Assembly (NCBI GenBank): GCA_903901045.1
Contig: CAIUPP010000031.1
Location: 1 to 39,025, forward strand
From: an uncultured Planctomycetota bacterium
GTDB taxonomy: Bacteria > Planctomycetota > Brocadiia > CAIUPP01
DNA: 39,025 bases
Direction: 5' to 3'
Part shown: positions 7,400 through 15,263 of the stretch, in pieces
How the letters are laid out: each line of letters opens with the position of its first letter
Position numbering within the stretch: position 1 is the first letter of the stretch
Program-made: the position numbers and the translations under genes
The notes under the pieces: model-generated
What the model was told of the DNA's origin: nothing
What the model saw: only the letters and a program-made list of their open reading frames with translations
Database searches by the model: none

Positions 7400-7650
7400 A
7401 CTCTCAGCGTTTTCGCCCTCTGTTGGCGTTTGGGGCGGCTTTGGGGCAGAACCCTGTCCGGCAATCAACACCCCCACTCTCTCGGCCAGTTTCTTCAACT
7501 GGTCGTCGCGCGTCCGCGCGTAGACATTCATGGTGAGGTTCGGTGTGCTGTGGCGCAAGAGCGTCTGCGCTTCCTTCACGGACGCGCCCGATTCGACTAT
7601 CAGCGTCGTATGCGAAGGTCTGCCGCATGGCGAACGTGATGCGACCCTAT
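7400..7650 (-). pseudogene. Tyrosine-recombinase (phage-type integrase) C-terminal remnant
   Basis: Read on the minus strand, bases 7609 to 7472 encode TTLIVESGASVKEAQTLL followed by RHSTPNLTMNVYARTRDDQ and LKKLAERVG. This matches the end of tyrosine recombinases: the (R/G)HS box and the nucleophile Tyr in NVYAR are both present. The preceding RQTFA of the HxxRHTFAT box (about 7628-7612) lies in a different frame; removing one T would join them as RQTFATTLIVESG. No N-terminal or core-binding domain is found upstream (7650-7757). The fragment therefore cannot make a working integrase. It points toward the 3' end of tRNA-Ser, the classical position for an element integrated at a tRNA. Limits are approximate. 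Confidence 0.75.
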
Positions 7651-7757
7651 CTTGAAGCCCTTTCGTGACGGTCACCCGCTCCGCACCCGCCCTACACCCG
7701 CCCCGCTCCAGCCAAGCTCCTGAGACGGAAGACTGCAAGGCCAAACCGAAGATATCC

Positions 7758-7815
7758 TTGACTTGTGGGCAGATGATGCCCATAATAGCCTTGAGTTATG
7801 GGCGGTTCATGCCCA
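7758..7815 (+). promoter_or_regulatory. Promoter with two matching operator-like palindromes
   Basis: TTGACT (7758-7763), a 17-base spacer and CATAAT (7781-7786) form a good promoter. Two 17-bp inverted repeats share TGGGC-N7-GCCCA: TGGGCAGATGATGCCCA (7766-7782), filling the spacer and touching the -10 box, and TGGGCGGTTCATGCCCA (7799-7815), just downstream of the expected start. Their centres are 33 bp apart, about three helical turns, so bound dimers would lie on the same DNA face. The first continues into ATAA and the second is preceded by TTA. Repression is the likely outcome; the binding protein is unknown. Confidence 0.6.
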
Positions 7816-7838
7816 TTGTGTGTAATTTTCCGTGAGGA

Positions 7839-9149
7839 ATGGCCTTGAAACGGTTCATTGACGACCAACTTGTGGCGTGGAAGAACGCTGCCAGACGGAA
7901 GCCGCTCATCCTCCGTGGGGCACGGCAGGTGGGCAAGACCTTCTCGGCGGAGGCTTTCGGTCGGGAGCATTTCGGCAACGTGGTGCGAGTGGACTTGGAA
8001 CGCAACCGGGACTTGCATCGCCTCTTTGCCGAACGTCTCGCACCCAGCGATATTCTTCCACAATTGGAAGTCTTCGCCAAGGCGAGAATCACCCCAAAGA
8101 AGACGCTGCTGTTCTTCGATGAAATTCAAAGCTGCCCCCGCGCGATAATGGCCTTGCGGTATTTCTACGAAGAACTTCCCGAACTGCATGTCGTGGCCGC
8201 CGGTTCGCTCTTGGACTTCGCCATGTCCGAGATTTCGTTTCCCGTAGGCCGGGTTCAATTCCTTGAGATGTGCCCAATGACCTTCGCCGAGTATCTCTGG
8301 GCGGCAGGAAAGGAGATGCTGGCAGAAATCGTGCTGTCCGCCCCGAAGAAGGTGAACGAGACCGCTCATAGGCTCTTGCTCGACGAGCTACGCACGTTTC
8401 TCTTTGTGGGCGGAATGCCGGAGTGCGTGGCAGCGTTTGTACGGAGTCAGTCGCTTCAGGATTCATTCGCAGTGCAGCAGCAGTTGGCCGACTCTTACCG
8501 GCAGGACTTTTCGAAGTACGCTCCTCGGGCGGATGTGCATTGTCTCGATGCGGTCTTCAAAGGTGTGGCCCAGAGCATTGGCCAGCAGGTTCAGTACACG
8601 CACTTGGCCGAAAGCTACTACCACAAAACCATCAAGAGGGCTTTCGACCTGCTGTGCATGGCACGGGTCATTCAGAAAGTCCCGTCGGCGAATCCTTCGG
8701 GTCTGCCGCTGGGAGCAACCGCCTCTGCCCGACGGTTCAAAGCCCTGATGATTGACGTGGGCGTGTGGCAGAACGTTTGCGGCCTGAAGACGGACGTGGA
8801 GTATGCCAAAGATGACCTTCTGGACATCTATCGGGGAGCGATGGCCGAGCAGTTCGTAGGACAGGAGACGCGGGCGGCCCAAGGCCCCGACCTCTACTAC
8901 TGGTCACGGGAAGCCAGAGGCAGTTCAGCGGAGGTGGACTATCTGGCCGTGGTTGACAAAACGATTCACCCTGTTGAGGTCAAGAGCGGCGCGTCAGGGC
9001 GGTTACGCAGCCTGCACCTCCTCTTGCAGACCTATCCCAACTGCGGAGAGGGGCTCGTCTTTTCGATGGCCCCCTATGCGGAATTGCCCGAGCAGAAGGT
9101 GAAGTTCCTGCCTCTCTACTTTGCCTACGCCGCAACGCGAGACCGGTAG
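7839..9149 (+). CDS. AAA ATPase with DUF4143 C-terminal domain
   Basis: 436 aa. The N-terminal AAA_14-type domain has Walker A GARQVGKT (27-34), Walker B LLFFDEIQ (Asp94, Glu95) and a sensor-like VVAAGSLLDFAM. The C-terminal DUF4143 region ends with a nuclease-like pattern, EVDYLAV and HPVEVKSG (Asp367, Glu380, Lys382), resembling a PD-(D/E)XK fold. Members are common in genome islands and archaea; their function is poorly known, with toxin-like, defence and DNA-linked roles proposed. GAGGA abuts the ATG at 7839, which is too close; a TTG at 7845 (MKRFIDDQ) has ideal six-base spacing and could be the true start. It sits beside an integrase remnant, so it is probably acquired cargo that remained intact. 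Confidence 0.88.
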   Translation: MALKRFIDDQLVAWKNAARRKPLILRGARQVGKTFSAEAFGREHFGNVVRVDLERNRDLHRLFAERLAPSDILPQLEVFAKARITPKKTLLFFDEIQSCPRAIMALRYFYEELPELHVVAAGSLLDFAMSEISFPVGRVQFLEMCPMTFAEYLWAAGKEMLAEIVLSAPKKVNETAHRLLLDELRTFLFVGGMPECVAAFVRSQSLQDSFAVQQQLADSYRQDFSKYAPRADVHCLDAVFKGVAQSIGQQVQYTHLAESYYHKTIKRAFDLLCMARVIQKVPSANPSGLPLGATASARRFKALMIDVGVWQNVCGLKTDVEYAKDDLLDIYRGAMAEQFVGQETRAAQGPDLYYWSREARGSSAEVDYLAVVDKTIHPVEVKSGASGRLRSLHLLLQTYPNCGEGLVFSMAPYAELPEQKVKFLPLYFAYAATRDR

Positions 9150-9173
9150 CCGCCCTGCCGTGTCTCCACCAAT

Positions 9174-9207
9174 AGCAGCCTCCCCTTCCACACCACGGGA
9201 GGCTGCT
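9174..9207. terminator. Hairpin between convergent genes
   Basis: A perfect 11-bp stem, AGCAGCCTCCC (9174-9184) and GGGAGGCTGCT (9197-9207), with a 12-nt loop. It begins 25 bases after the ATPase stop and lies before the convergent LamG gene, whose stop is at 9310. No U-tract follows on either strand, so termination is plausible rather than shown. Nothing else is identifiable in 9208-9309. Confidence 0.5.
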
Positions 9208-9309
9208 CCGCCACGGGCGATGTCGATACAGCCTTCTTGATGAGTTTGTTCTTCCGAGGCACGCGACGGATTCTCTCTTTGGGGCAAGACCTGCGGGTGT
9301 GCCTGTGCC

Positions 9310-12300
9310 CTATCGAGTTCCGGCCGCTTTCCGCACTATGCGATACTTGAAGGCGGTTCCGTCTACGGTAAAGGCTACTTTGCCTTTGGCCGGAACGGTG
9401 GACGCTACAGCGGCCGCCGCTGTGCCGTCTTCGGCCACCGGAAGCACGGCAACCGTTTCCGCGCCTGCAAGGGCGGGCGCGAGAATCTTCAGATCGAGCG
9501 TCACATTGTCCTGTTTTCTGAAAGGCGCGGGAATCAGCCACAACGACTCCCCGTCCGGCTTGACGACATAGCACTGCGCCGCCACAATGGGGCCAAAGTC
9601 CTTCTCCTGCCCGCCGCCATCACAGTACACGTACTGAGCGCCGCGAACGAAGTCCACCCGCCGTCCGCCCGAAAGCGCCGAATATTCCAGGATGACGCCC
9701 GGCAACTCGCAAAGATATCCATTCGGCGGGAGAATGTATTCCACGCCGCCGCAAGAAACGGTCCAGTTCTCCTTCTCATTGCGGTTGACGTAGACCTGCA
9801 GGCCGTTCTCATGCTTGCGGTAGACCTGGTTTCGCTTGTACGCGTCCGTCTTAATCGCCTCTTCGGTGCTCACCAGCCTGCCACCGTCGTTGTAGCGGAT
9901 TTCCGTCACCGGCACTGCGGCGTACTGCTGCTGGAGTTGCTGAATGAGGAAAGTGGACTTGAGCAGTTCGGCGGTCCGCTGATCGTGCGGGGGCAGCCAG
10001 CTTCGGCCGTATGCCATGCCGGTGCTGCCGTAGGCGATTTCGGAGGCCACCCACCATTGCAGGTCGCCGCCGGCATAATAACGCAGATGGAACCCGAAGT
10101 CGTTGGTCAGCGGGTTGATCTTCAGAAGGCGGAAGTCGACGAGGAGGGGCTGCTCGATGTTCGCCAGCATGGCGTAGTCGCCGTCGCAGAGGCCGGCAAA
10201 GAGCCATTGCGTCAGCCCTTCGCTGAACACCGGGCCGCCGAAGTGTTTCCGCTGCTGGTCGAGAAGTTTCCCGTAAACGCGAAAGACCTGGGAGAACTTC
10301 GCCGCATCGGGAGTCCGGGCGTCATAGTCCGTGCATTCCCAGGGGGGCCTGGCCGTATACTGGTCAGCGTAGCTCGCGCTGACGTTGTACTCCTTCTTGA
10401 GCCGCGTATCGAAGTACTCCTCGCATTCAAGCGCCCTGGCTGGTTTGATGAGGAGCGCGGGCCCGGAGCCGAATTTCCACTGGCCGTCAGGGTACAGGGC
10501 GATTTTGTTCTCATCCCAGTAACGATAATTCAAGGGGCTGGTGATTGTGTAATTGGTGTAGGGGATCGCAGAGTACCCCAGGTTCCCCTCCATTTTGCGC
10601 ACGAACTCCTTGACGGCCGCGTTTCCGCCAAGCAGCGGATCCTCGTCCACGTAAGAGGACTCCGGGAAACCGTCATCCGTATCCGATTGATGGACTCCGG
10701 GCTGGAAGACGGCGATGCGGAAATGCACAGCGAGGTCATCCACTCCGTATTGCTTCATCTTTTCCCAGAAGGAATACAGTTGCTCGTAATACGGAGGAGC
10801 CTTGCCCGCGACGATGTCCGCGTACGCCTTCGCGTCCAAGTCCCAGGATTGCATGGCCCAGACGCGCTTCTTCGTCACATTGAGATAGGGAGAAGGCGGG
10901 TTGGGAATGTTGGGCAGCGCCTCGGCGAACTTGCTGGAAGCGGTGAGGAAAAACCGCTCGCCGACGGCGTTCCTCTTGCCGTCCGTCCTGGCGTAGTACG
11001 CGCTGCCGCCGTTGATCGTCGCGGATTCGTTCGAGAGGAGTTTCTTCTCGCCGAATAACTCCGAGGCTTCGCTGTTATACCAGTCGGCAAAAGCGGAAAG
11101 GAAGACGCCGTTCGTGTAGAGGATGGCGGGGTCTTCGCTCTTGTGCATGCCACCCCCCATGGTCAGATATGGGACTTCGAGGAGTTTCGGCGCGGGCGTC
11201 CCCATGGCTGAGCCGAACCGCACTTCATTGACCGCGCCGGTGTCCGCGTTGAGGTTGACGATCAGGCTTTTCTGCTTGAGTTGGAGCCCCAGGCGCGCCT
11301 TGAAGGTGGTATCGGCAACTTGAAAGCTCCAAACCGCCTCAACCACGTCCCCCTTGACGGTGAGGCTGTCCAGCGTTCTCTTCACGCCTGAGTCGTCGGG
11401 AGAGTACTGTCTTCCCCCCACGTCGAGGACCAGCCCGCCTCCAACCAGCGGCCGGAAGTTGAAGGACTTGTTGAACTTCGTTGAGATATCCGAGAGCGTT
11501 CCCTTATCGGGCCGGTACTGATATTCAATGCTTTCGTCATTTCCGTCGTACAGGAAAGTAATCGTGTCGCCTTCGCGCCGGATGGAGTTCTTGAATTGCA
11601 CCCCCTTGGCCAGCGAGGGCAGGATGGTATCCGGCGTCGTGGGGAAGTTCACTTCCTTCCAGGAGGGGACGGTGCAGGGGATCGGGTCTCTATTGATCTT
11701 GTAGAAGCTCAACGAATCGATATAGGCTGTCTGGCTGCTCTCCCCCACCAGACCATAGAAGGTGAGTGAAAGGAACTTGGCAGGCGGCTTGACTTCCGCG
11801 GGCAAGGCGCAATGGGCGATGGACCACCCGCCCCAGAACACCTGATGGTAATCATTGTATGGACCGGAGCGGTTGTCGAGAATGACCGAGCGCGCCTTTC
11901 CCTGGGCGTCCTCGAACTGCGCGGAGACAGTGAAGCCGCCGGGGCGGTAGTAATACTTTCCATACACCCAGAGGGCGACGGCGTCGAAAGCGCTGTTGAT
12001 CGCAATGGGTTGGGGGGGACGGATCACGAAGGATCTTTTCGCCTGCTCCTGCCCCCTGCTGCCCTCGAAGGTGACCTTGGCTACGTAATTCCCCCAGAGC
12101 GCTTTTTCGTGGCTCCGAAAGAGTTCGGCCTTGCTTATGCCCTTGTAGGTCGTGACGGTCCAGCCGGTCAAGTCCTCGAAATCCACGAGGGGGAGGTGTT
12201 GTTCGGTCGTCCCTGCAATGAATCGGCTGACCGGCTGAATGAAGCCGGCGGGGTCGGCGTTGGCGGCGGCAGTGATTATCTCCTGCCCGAGATTCTGGTC

Positions 12301-13581
12301 CGCCTTGTCGACAAGGACGGCATTCAAGATCCTGACGTCGTCAATCGCGCCCTGAAAGAACAGCCCGTTGCGGTCGGCCGCCTTGCCGACCGTCAGCGGT
12401 TCCTTCAATGGAAGCAGTCGGCCCTTGGTTATCACCGGGTCCCCCACAGGCCGGCCGTCGACGTAGAGCCGCAGGACGTTGTCCCCCCACGAAAAGGCGA
12501 CATGCTGCCATTCTCCCTGGCGCAGCACGTTGAACGCGGTCGCCTCGAACGGGCCCTTATCGGTGACCACGGTGGCGGCCAGACCGGCCTGGTAGTAAGT
12601 CGTGAGCGCGTAGCCGGCGTGGTTGCCGCTCCCCTTGCTGAGGATGTACCCCTGCTCGTCAATATTCGCCGGTGTGACACGCTCGGGGTTGATCCACGCG
12701 CCTACCGTCAGCGCTTCCGCGGGGTTCTGCGTGTCCGAGTGCGGTACGGATACATACGCGTGATGGCCGTCGAACCTGAGAGCGTGGTTCTCCTCGCGCG
12801 CAAGACGGTAAACCCCCGGAACCTGGATTGAAGTACTCTTATAGTCGATGGGTGAACGCCCTTCCTTAAGGCTCTGATACTCCTCGCGAACCTGGTCAGC
12901 GCTCAAGACGCCGTTCAGAATTCGCACCAGCCCCACCTCTCCGGCGAAATGCTCCGTTCCCCATCCGCCGCTCGAACCGATCAGGACCGGCTCCTGGGAG
13001 GTGGCCAGCGGCGCCGGCAGCGGACGGTCCTCAACATGTTTGCCATTGCGGTAGATCCAGACGACCTTGCCGTCGCACGTGAGAAGGTAGTGCTGCCAGG
13101 CATCCTTTTCCACCATCTCCGCAATGAGCAGTCCCCAGTCCTTCTCATTGTTCTGGCGCAAGTAGAGGCTGGCCTTGCCCTCCCCGGCGAAGTTCGGAAA
13201 GCCGAAGGCGTATTTCTTCAGGACCAGATAACCGCCGTCCGCCTTCGCCGGCTTGCACCAAGCCTCAATCGTGAACTCCTTGCGATCAGGGGTGGGGTCC
13301 GGAAGGCTCACCACCTTCTCCGCATCAGCGGGAAACGTAATCACGGAGGAACTGCCGCCGACCCACTGCGCGCCGTGAATCTCCGCCTGTTTGCCGGACA
13401 CAGCGTCCTTTGTGCTGTCGCCATGGCCCTCGTCAAACGGAAGCGATAGCACCAGGCCCGCCCGATTCTGCTCATACCATGACGCCCACTCGCTGGCATG
13501 CGCGGAGCGCGAGCCTGTGAGCCCCAGCGCCGCACACGAACATAAACAGGCCATCCAAGTCCGCACGCTGTGAATCCGCAT
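9310..13581 (-). CDS. Secreted giant protein: two LamG domains plus glycosidase-like barrel (1423 aa)
   Basis: The start is the ATG at 13581 (MRIHSVRTWMACLCSCAALG), with GGAAGGGAAG upstream; a signal peptide ends near AHA (residue 29). LamG/concanavalin-type domains cover about 42-240 (FTIEAWCKPAK, HFAGEVGLVRILNGVLS) and 265-425 (LTVGAWINPE, GAIDDVRILNAVL). A jelly-roll-like section (about 465-630) and a beta-sandwich (about 650-890) follow. Residues about 905-1250 look like a TIM barrel, with candidate acids in SYADQYTARPPW (Asp1073) and PVFSEGLTQW (Glu1121). The C-terminus is beta-rich. It probably binds and hydrolyses an extracellular glycan; I cannot assign a GH family. It lies 115 bases downstream of a pseudopilin gene, separated by a hairpin. 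Confidence 0.8.
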   Translation of the reverse strand: MRIHSVRTWMACLCSCAALGLTGSRSAHASEWASWYEQNRAGLVLSLPFDEGHGDSTKDAVSGKQAEIHGAQWVGGSSSVITFPADAEKVVSLPDPTPDRKEFTIEAWCKPAKADGGYLVLKKYAFGFPNFAGEGKASLYLRQNNEKDWGLLIAEMVEKDAWQHYLLTCDGKVVWIYRNGKHVEDRPLPAPLATSQEPVLIGSSGGWGTEHFAGEVGLVRILNGVLSADQVREEYQSLKEGRSPIDYKSTSIQVPGVYRLAREENHALRFDGHHAYVSVPHSDTQNPAEALTVGAWINPERVTPANIDEQGYILSKGSGNHAGYALTTYYQAGLAATVVTDKGPFEATAFNVLRQGEWQHVAFSWGDNVLRLYVDGRPVGDPVITKGRLLPLKEPLTVGKAADRNGLFFQGAIDDVRILNAVLVDKADQNLGQEIITAAANADPAGFIQPVSRFIAGTTEQHLPLVDFEDLTGWTVTTYKGISKAELFRSHEKALWGNYVAKVTFEGSRGQEQAKRSFVIRPPQPIAINSAFDAVALWVYGKYYYRPGGFTVSAQFEDAQGKARSVILDNRSGPYNDYHQVFWGGWSIAHCALPAEVKPPAKFLSLTFYGLVGESSQTAYIDSLSFYKINRDPIPCTVPSWKEVNFPTTPDTILPSLAKGVQFKNSIRREGDTITFLYDGNDESIEYQYRPDKGTLSDISTKFNKSFNFRPLVGGGLVLDVGGRQYSPDDSGVKRTLDSLTVKGDVVEAVWSFQVADTTFKARLGLQLKQKSLIVNLNADTGAVNEVRFGSAMGTPAPKLLEVPYLTMGGGMHKSEDPAILYTNGVFLSAFADWYNSEASELFGEKKLLSNESATINGGSAYYARTDGKRNAVGERFFLTASSKFAEALPNIPNPPSPYLNVTKKRVWAMQSWDLDAKAYADIVAGKAPPYYEQLYSFWEKMKQYGVDDLAVHFRIAVFQPGVHQSDTDDGFPESSYVDEDPLLGGNAAVKEFVRKMEGNLGYSAIPYTNYTITSPLNYRYWDENKIALYPDGQWKFGSGPALLIKPARALECEEYFDTRLKKEYNVSASYADQYTARPPWECTDYDARTPDAAKFSQVFRVYGKLLDQQRKHFGGPVFSEGLTQWLFAGLCDGDYAMLANIEQPLLVDFRLLKINPLTNDFGFHLRYYAGGDLQWWVASEIAYGSTGMAYGRSWLPPHDQRTAELLKSTFLIQQLQQQYAAVPVTEIRYNDGGRLVSTEEAIKTDAYKRNQVYRKHENGLQVYVNRNEKENWTVSCGGVEYILPPNGYLCELPGVILEYSALSGGRRVDFVRGAQYVYCDGGGQEKDFGPIVAAQCYVVKPDGESLWLIPAPFRKQDNVTLDLKILAPALAGAETVAVLPVAEDGTAAAAVASTVPAKGKVAFTVDGTAFKYRIVRKAAGTR

Positions 13582-13628
13582 CGCTCTTCCCTTCCACAAA
13601 CCTTGTTGCGGCGCAGTGATTCTAGACA

Positions 13629-13669
13629 GCGAGGAGCCCGCAAGGAGTTCTTCCCTGCGGGCTCCTCGC
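13629..13669 (-). terminator. Strong hairpin between pseudopilin and LamG genes
   Basis: A perfect 14-bp stem: GCGAGGAGCCCGCA (13629-13642) and TGCGGGCTCCTCGC (13656-13669), with a 13-nt loop. It starts 27 bases after the pseudopilin stop and lies 47 bases upstream of the LamG gene start. It lacks a U-run, so it may be an attenuator or 3'-end stabiliser rather than a full terminator. Confidence 0.6.
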
Positions 13670-13696
13670 ACATCATACCGGCCACGTCAAGAGGAC

Positions 13697-15016
13697 TCAG
13701 TAGCTGGCAACGCCCACATCGATTCCGGCGCTTACGTCAAGGAGGTGCCACACATCGGTCTGGCAAACGAAATCACTTGTGTACCTGTTGGCGTCGGGGG
13801 ACATCCACCGGGTAAGGCAGTTGCGCGACAGGCTCCAGGCGTCCTCGACATTGGCATCCGTCAGTGTGCCGGTGCTGCAGAAGGTCCCGGAAAAATGCCC
13901 GGAAGCGCTGCTGCTGCTCAGGTTCTGGTCCTGCCACCACATGATTCGTTGCTGCGGGTCGCCGTACCAGGAAGCATGCCAGTCGCCATACAGAATATTG
14001 TACCCGTCGCGATGGGCATATCGCCCCATCCCAGCCAATAACGTGGGGGTGGAGGGGTTCAGAGTCGTATTGACGATGGCTTTTGAAAACGAATCCGTAA
14101 CCAGCGCGCGCCCGCCCAATTGCTTCGGCGTCTTGAACACCGGACAAGAGATAGCGGCTGTTTGCAGCGGCTTCGCGTCCCTCAGCCAGACGCTAGTATA
14201 CGCGTTGCTGGCGTTGAGAATTCCCATAACCGGCACGTTGCGATAGTTGTAGTCGCACTGGACCACGCGGCCGTAGAAAGCCCAATCCGACCAGTGAGGG
14301 AACTTCGTCCATGCGCCCCGCATGATGGACTTGGGGTCCGTACCCCCGAGCTTCTTCAAGTCTCCCGCGGATTTCGCGGCGCCGGTATCGGGAGTGGAGC
14401 CGTCCGCGCGAATAAGGATGGCCGGATCGGCAGGCATCGTGCCGCCTGCGCTCGGACAGTAGAAGGCCCCCGCGTCCCCAACGTAGTTGCCGGAGATGAG
14501 GTACCCCAGCCCTTCAGGCGCCACATTCAAGTAGCCCAGCGGCAGCGCGTCCGGCCTGCGTTGGTAGGTCAGGCTCGCCACGTTCGCATTGTCCGGGTCG
14601 TCACCGGTGCCGCAAAATAGCGTTCGGAAGCAGCCCACCGGCCCCTCGAAGATATCCCAAGCTCTCTGATTGATCCGCCCCGGCGACGACTGCAACGGAT
14701 CGGTCACCCAGCCATTTGCAGCTGTGGTGTATGAGTACCAGGACCAGTCAGCCCCTCCCTGCGCCAGGGTCTGCGGTTCCGATTGCCGCGCGCCATAGGC
14801 CGCCCAGCTCGGGAAGTAACCGGCGTAGTCGCCAGAATAACTCTCCAGACCTTTGCTAAACTGGTTCAGATTGCTCAAACAGGAGGCGCGGCGCGCTTTC
14901 TCCCTGGCGGCCGCCAGCGCGGGCAACAGCATCCCGGCCAGTATGGCGATAATTGCGATCACCACAAGCAGTTCGATCAGCGTGAACGCCGACAAGTACG
15001 CACGCACATTCCGCAT
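13697..15016 (-). CDS. Prepilin-like (pseudopilin) protein with HRDG(Y)N C-terminal domain
   Basis: 439 aa. The N-terminus [20 protein letters not shown] is a class III (type IV pilin-like) signal with Glu at +5; the residue before Phe11 is Ala rather than the usual Gly. A hydrophobic helix (to about residue 30) is followed by [18 protein letters not shown]. The large C-terminal domain has [32 protein letters not shown] and YGDPQQRI, and ends [17 protein letters not shown]. Similar proteins are massively expanded in Lentisphaerae and Planctomycetes (the latter as DUF1559/H-X9-DG). They are thought to be assembled by type II secretion or pilus machinery and to act outside the cell. GGAAGGAGAG precedes the ATG. 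It has a strong promoter at 15130-15157 and is divergent from a regulator gene. Confidence 0.9.
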   Translation of the reverse strand: MRNVRAYLSAFTLIELLVVIAIIAILAGMLLPALAAAREKARRASCLSNLNQFSKGLESYSGDYAGYFPSWAAYGARQSEPQTLAQGGADWSWYSYTTAANGWVTDPLQSSPGRINQRAWDIFEGPVGCFRTLFCGTGDDPDNANVASLTYQRRPDALPLGYLNVAPEGLGYLISGNYVGDAGAFYCPSAGGTMPADPAILIRADGSTPDTGAAKSAGDLKKLGGTDPKSIMRGAWTKFPHWSDWAFYGRVVQCDYNYRNVPVMGILNASNAYTSVWLRDAKPLQTAAISCPVFKTPKQLGGRALVTDSFSKAIVNTTLNPSTPTLLAGMGRYAHRDGYNILYGDWHASWYGDPQQRIMWWQDQNLSSSSASGHFSGTFCSTGTLTDANVEDAWSLSRNCLTRWMSPDANRYTSDFVCQTDVWHLLDVSAGIDVGVASY

Positions 15017-15129
15017 GACGCTCTCCTTCCATTCAAGACAGAGGTTCCCGGAATACGACTCCCTGTTTCCATCTCCAGAGCACCATTGTGACCCACTGGC
15101 TCTTCGTGGACCATCGTCTCACTTGGCGG

Positions 15130-15157
15130 ATTATAGCAGATGCTTTGACCTTGTCAA
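15130..15157 (-). promoter_or_regulatory. Promoter of the pseudopilin gene, with an overlapping palindrome
   Basis: On the minus strand a perfect TTGACA (15157-15152), a 16-base spacer and a perfect TATAAT (15135-15130). The -35 box is part of the palindrome TTGACCTTGTCAA (15145-15157), a candidate operator for the divergently encoded regulator. The leader to the ATG at 15016 is about 110 bases. Confidence 0.75.
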
Positions 15158-15190
15158 GTGGATTTTTTCAACGATTGTGACATTATTTCT

Positions 15191-15219
15191 TTGACAGGCC
15201 ACGTGCCTTGTGCTATAGT
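15191..15219 (+). promoter_or_regulatory. Promoter of the GntR/LacI-type regulator gene
   Basis: A perfect TTGACA (15191-15196), a 17-base spacer and TATAGT (15214-15219). It is back-to-back with the pseudopilin promoter; the two -35 boxes are 33 bases apart, close enough for one bound repressor to affect both. Confidence 0.75.
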
Positions 15220-15263
15220 TACTGGCGCGTATGAGTCCGCTGGTTCACTTACGGTGAGCTGCA

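Noticed and set aside
7202-7783. A 193-codon minus-strand reading frame running through tRNA-Ser
   Set aside because: Its C-terminal half is the antisense of the tRNA (the familiar SGFEPEVRN-type artefact). Only 7472-7609 shows real integrase similarity, and the HxxR box is out of frame, so I annotated a pseudogene instead.
9125-9574. A minus-strand frame ending in a basic segment between the ATPase and the LamG gene
   Set aside because: Most of it overlaps the LamG gene in another frame and the rest lies over the 9174-9207 hairpin; no start signal or family match.
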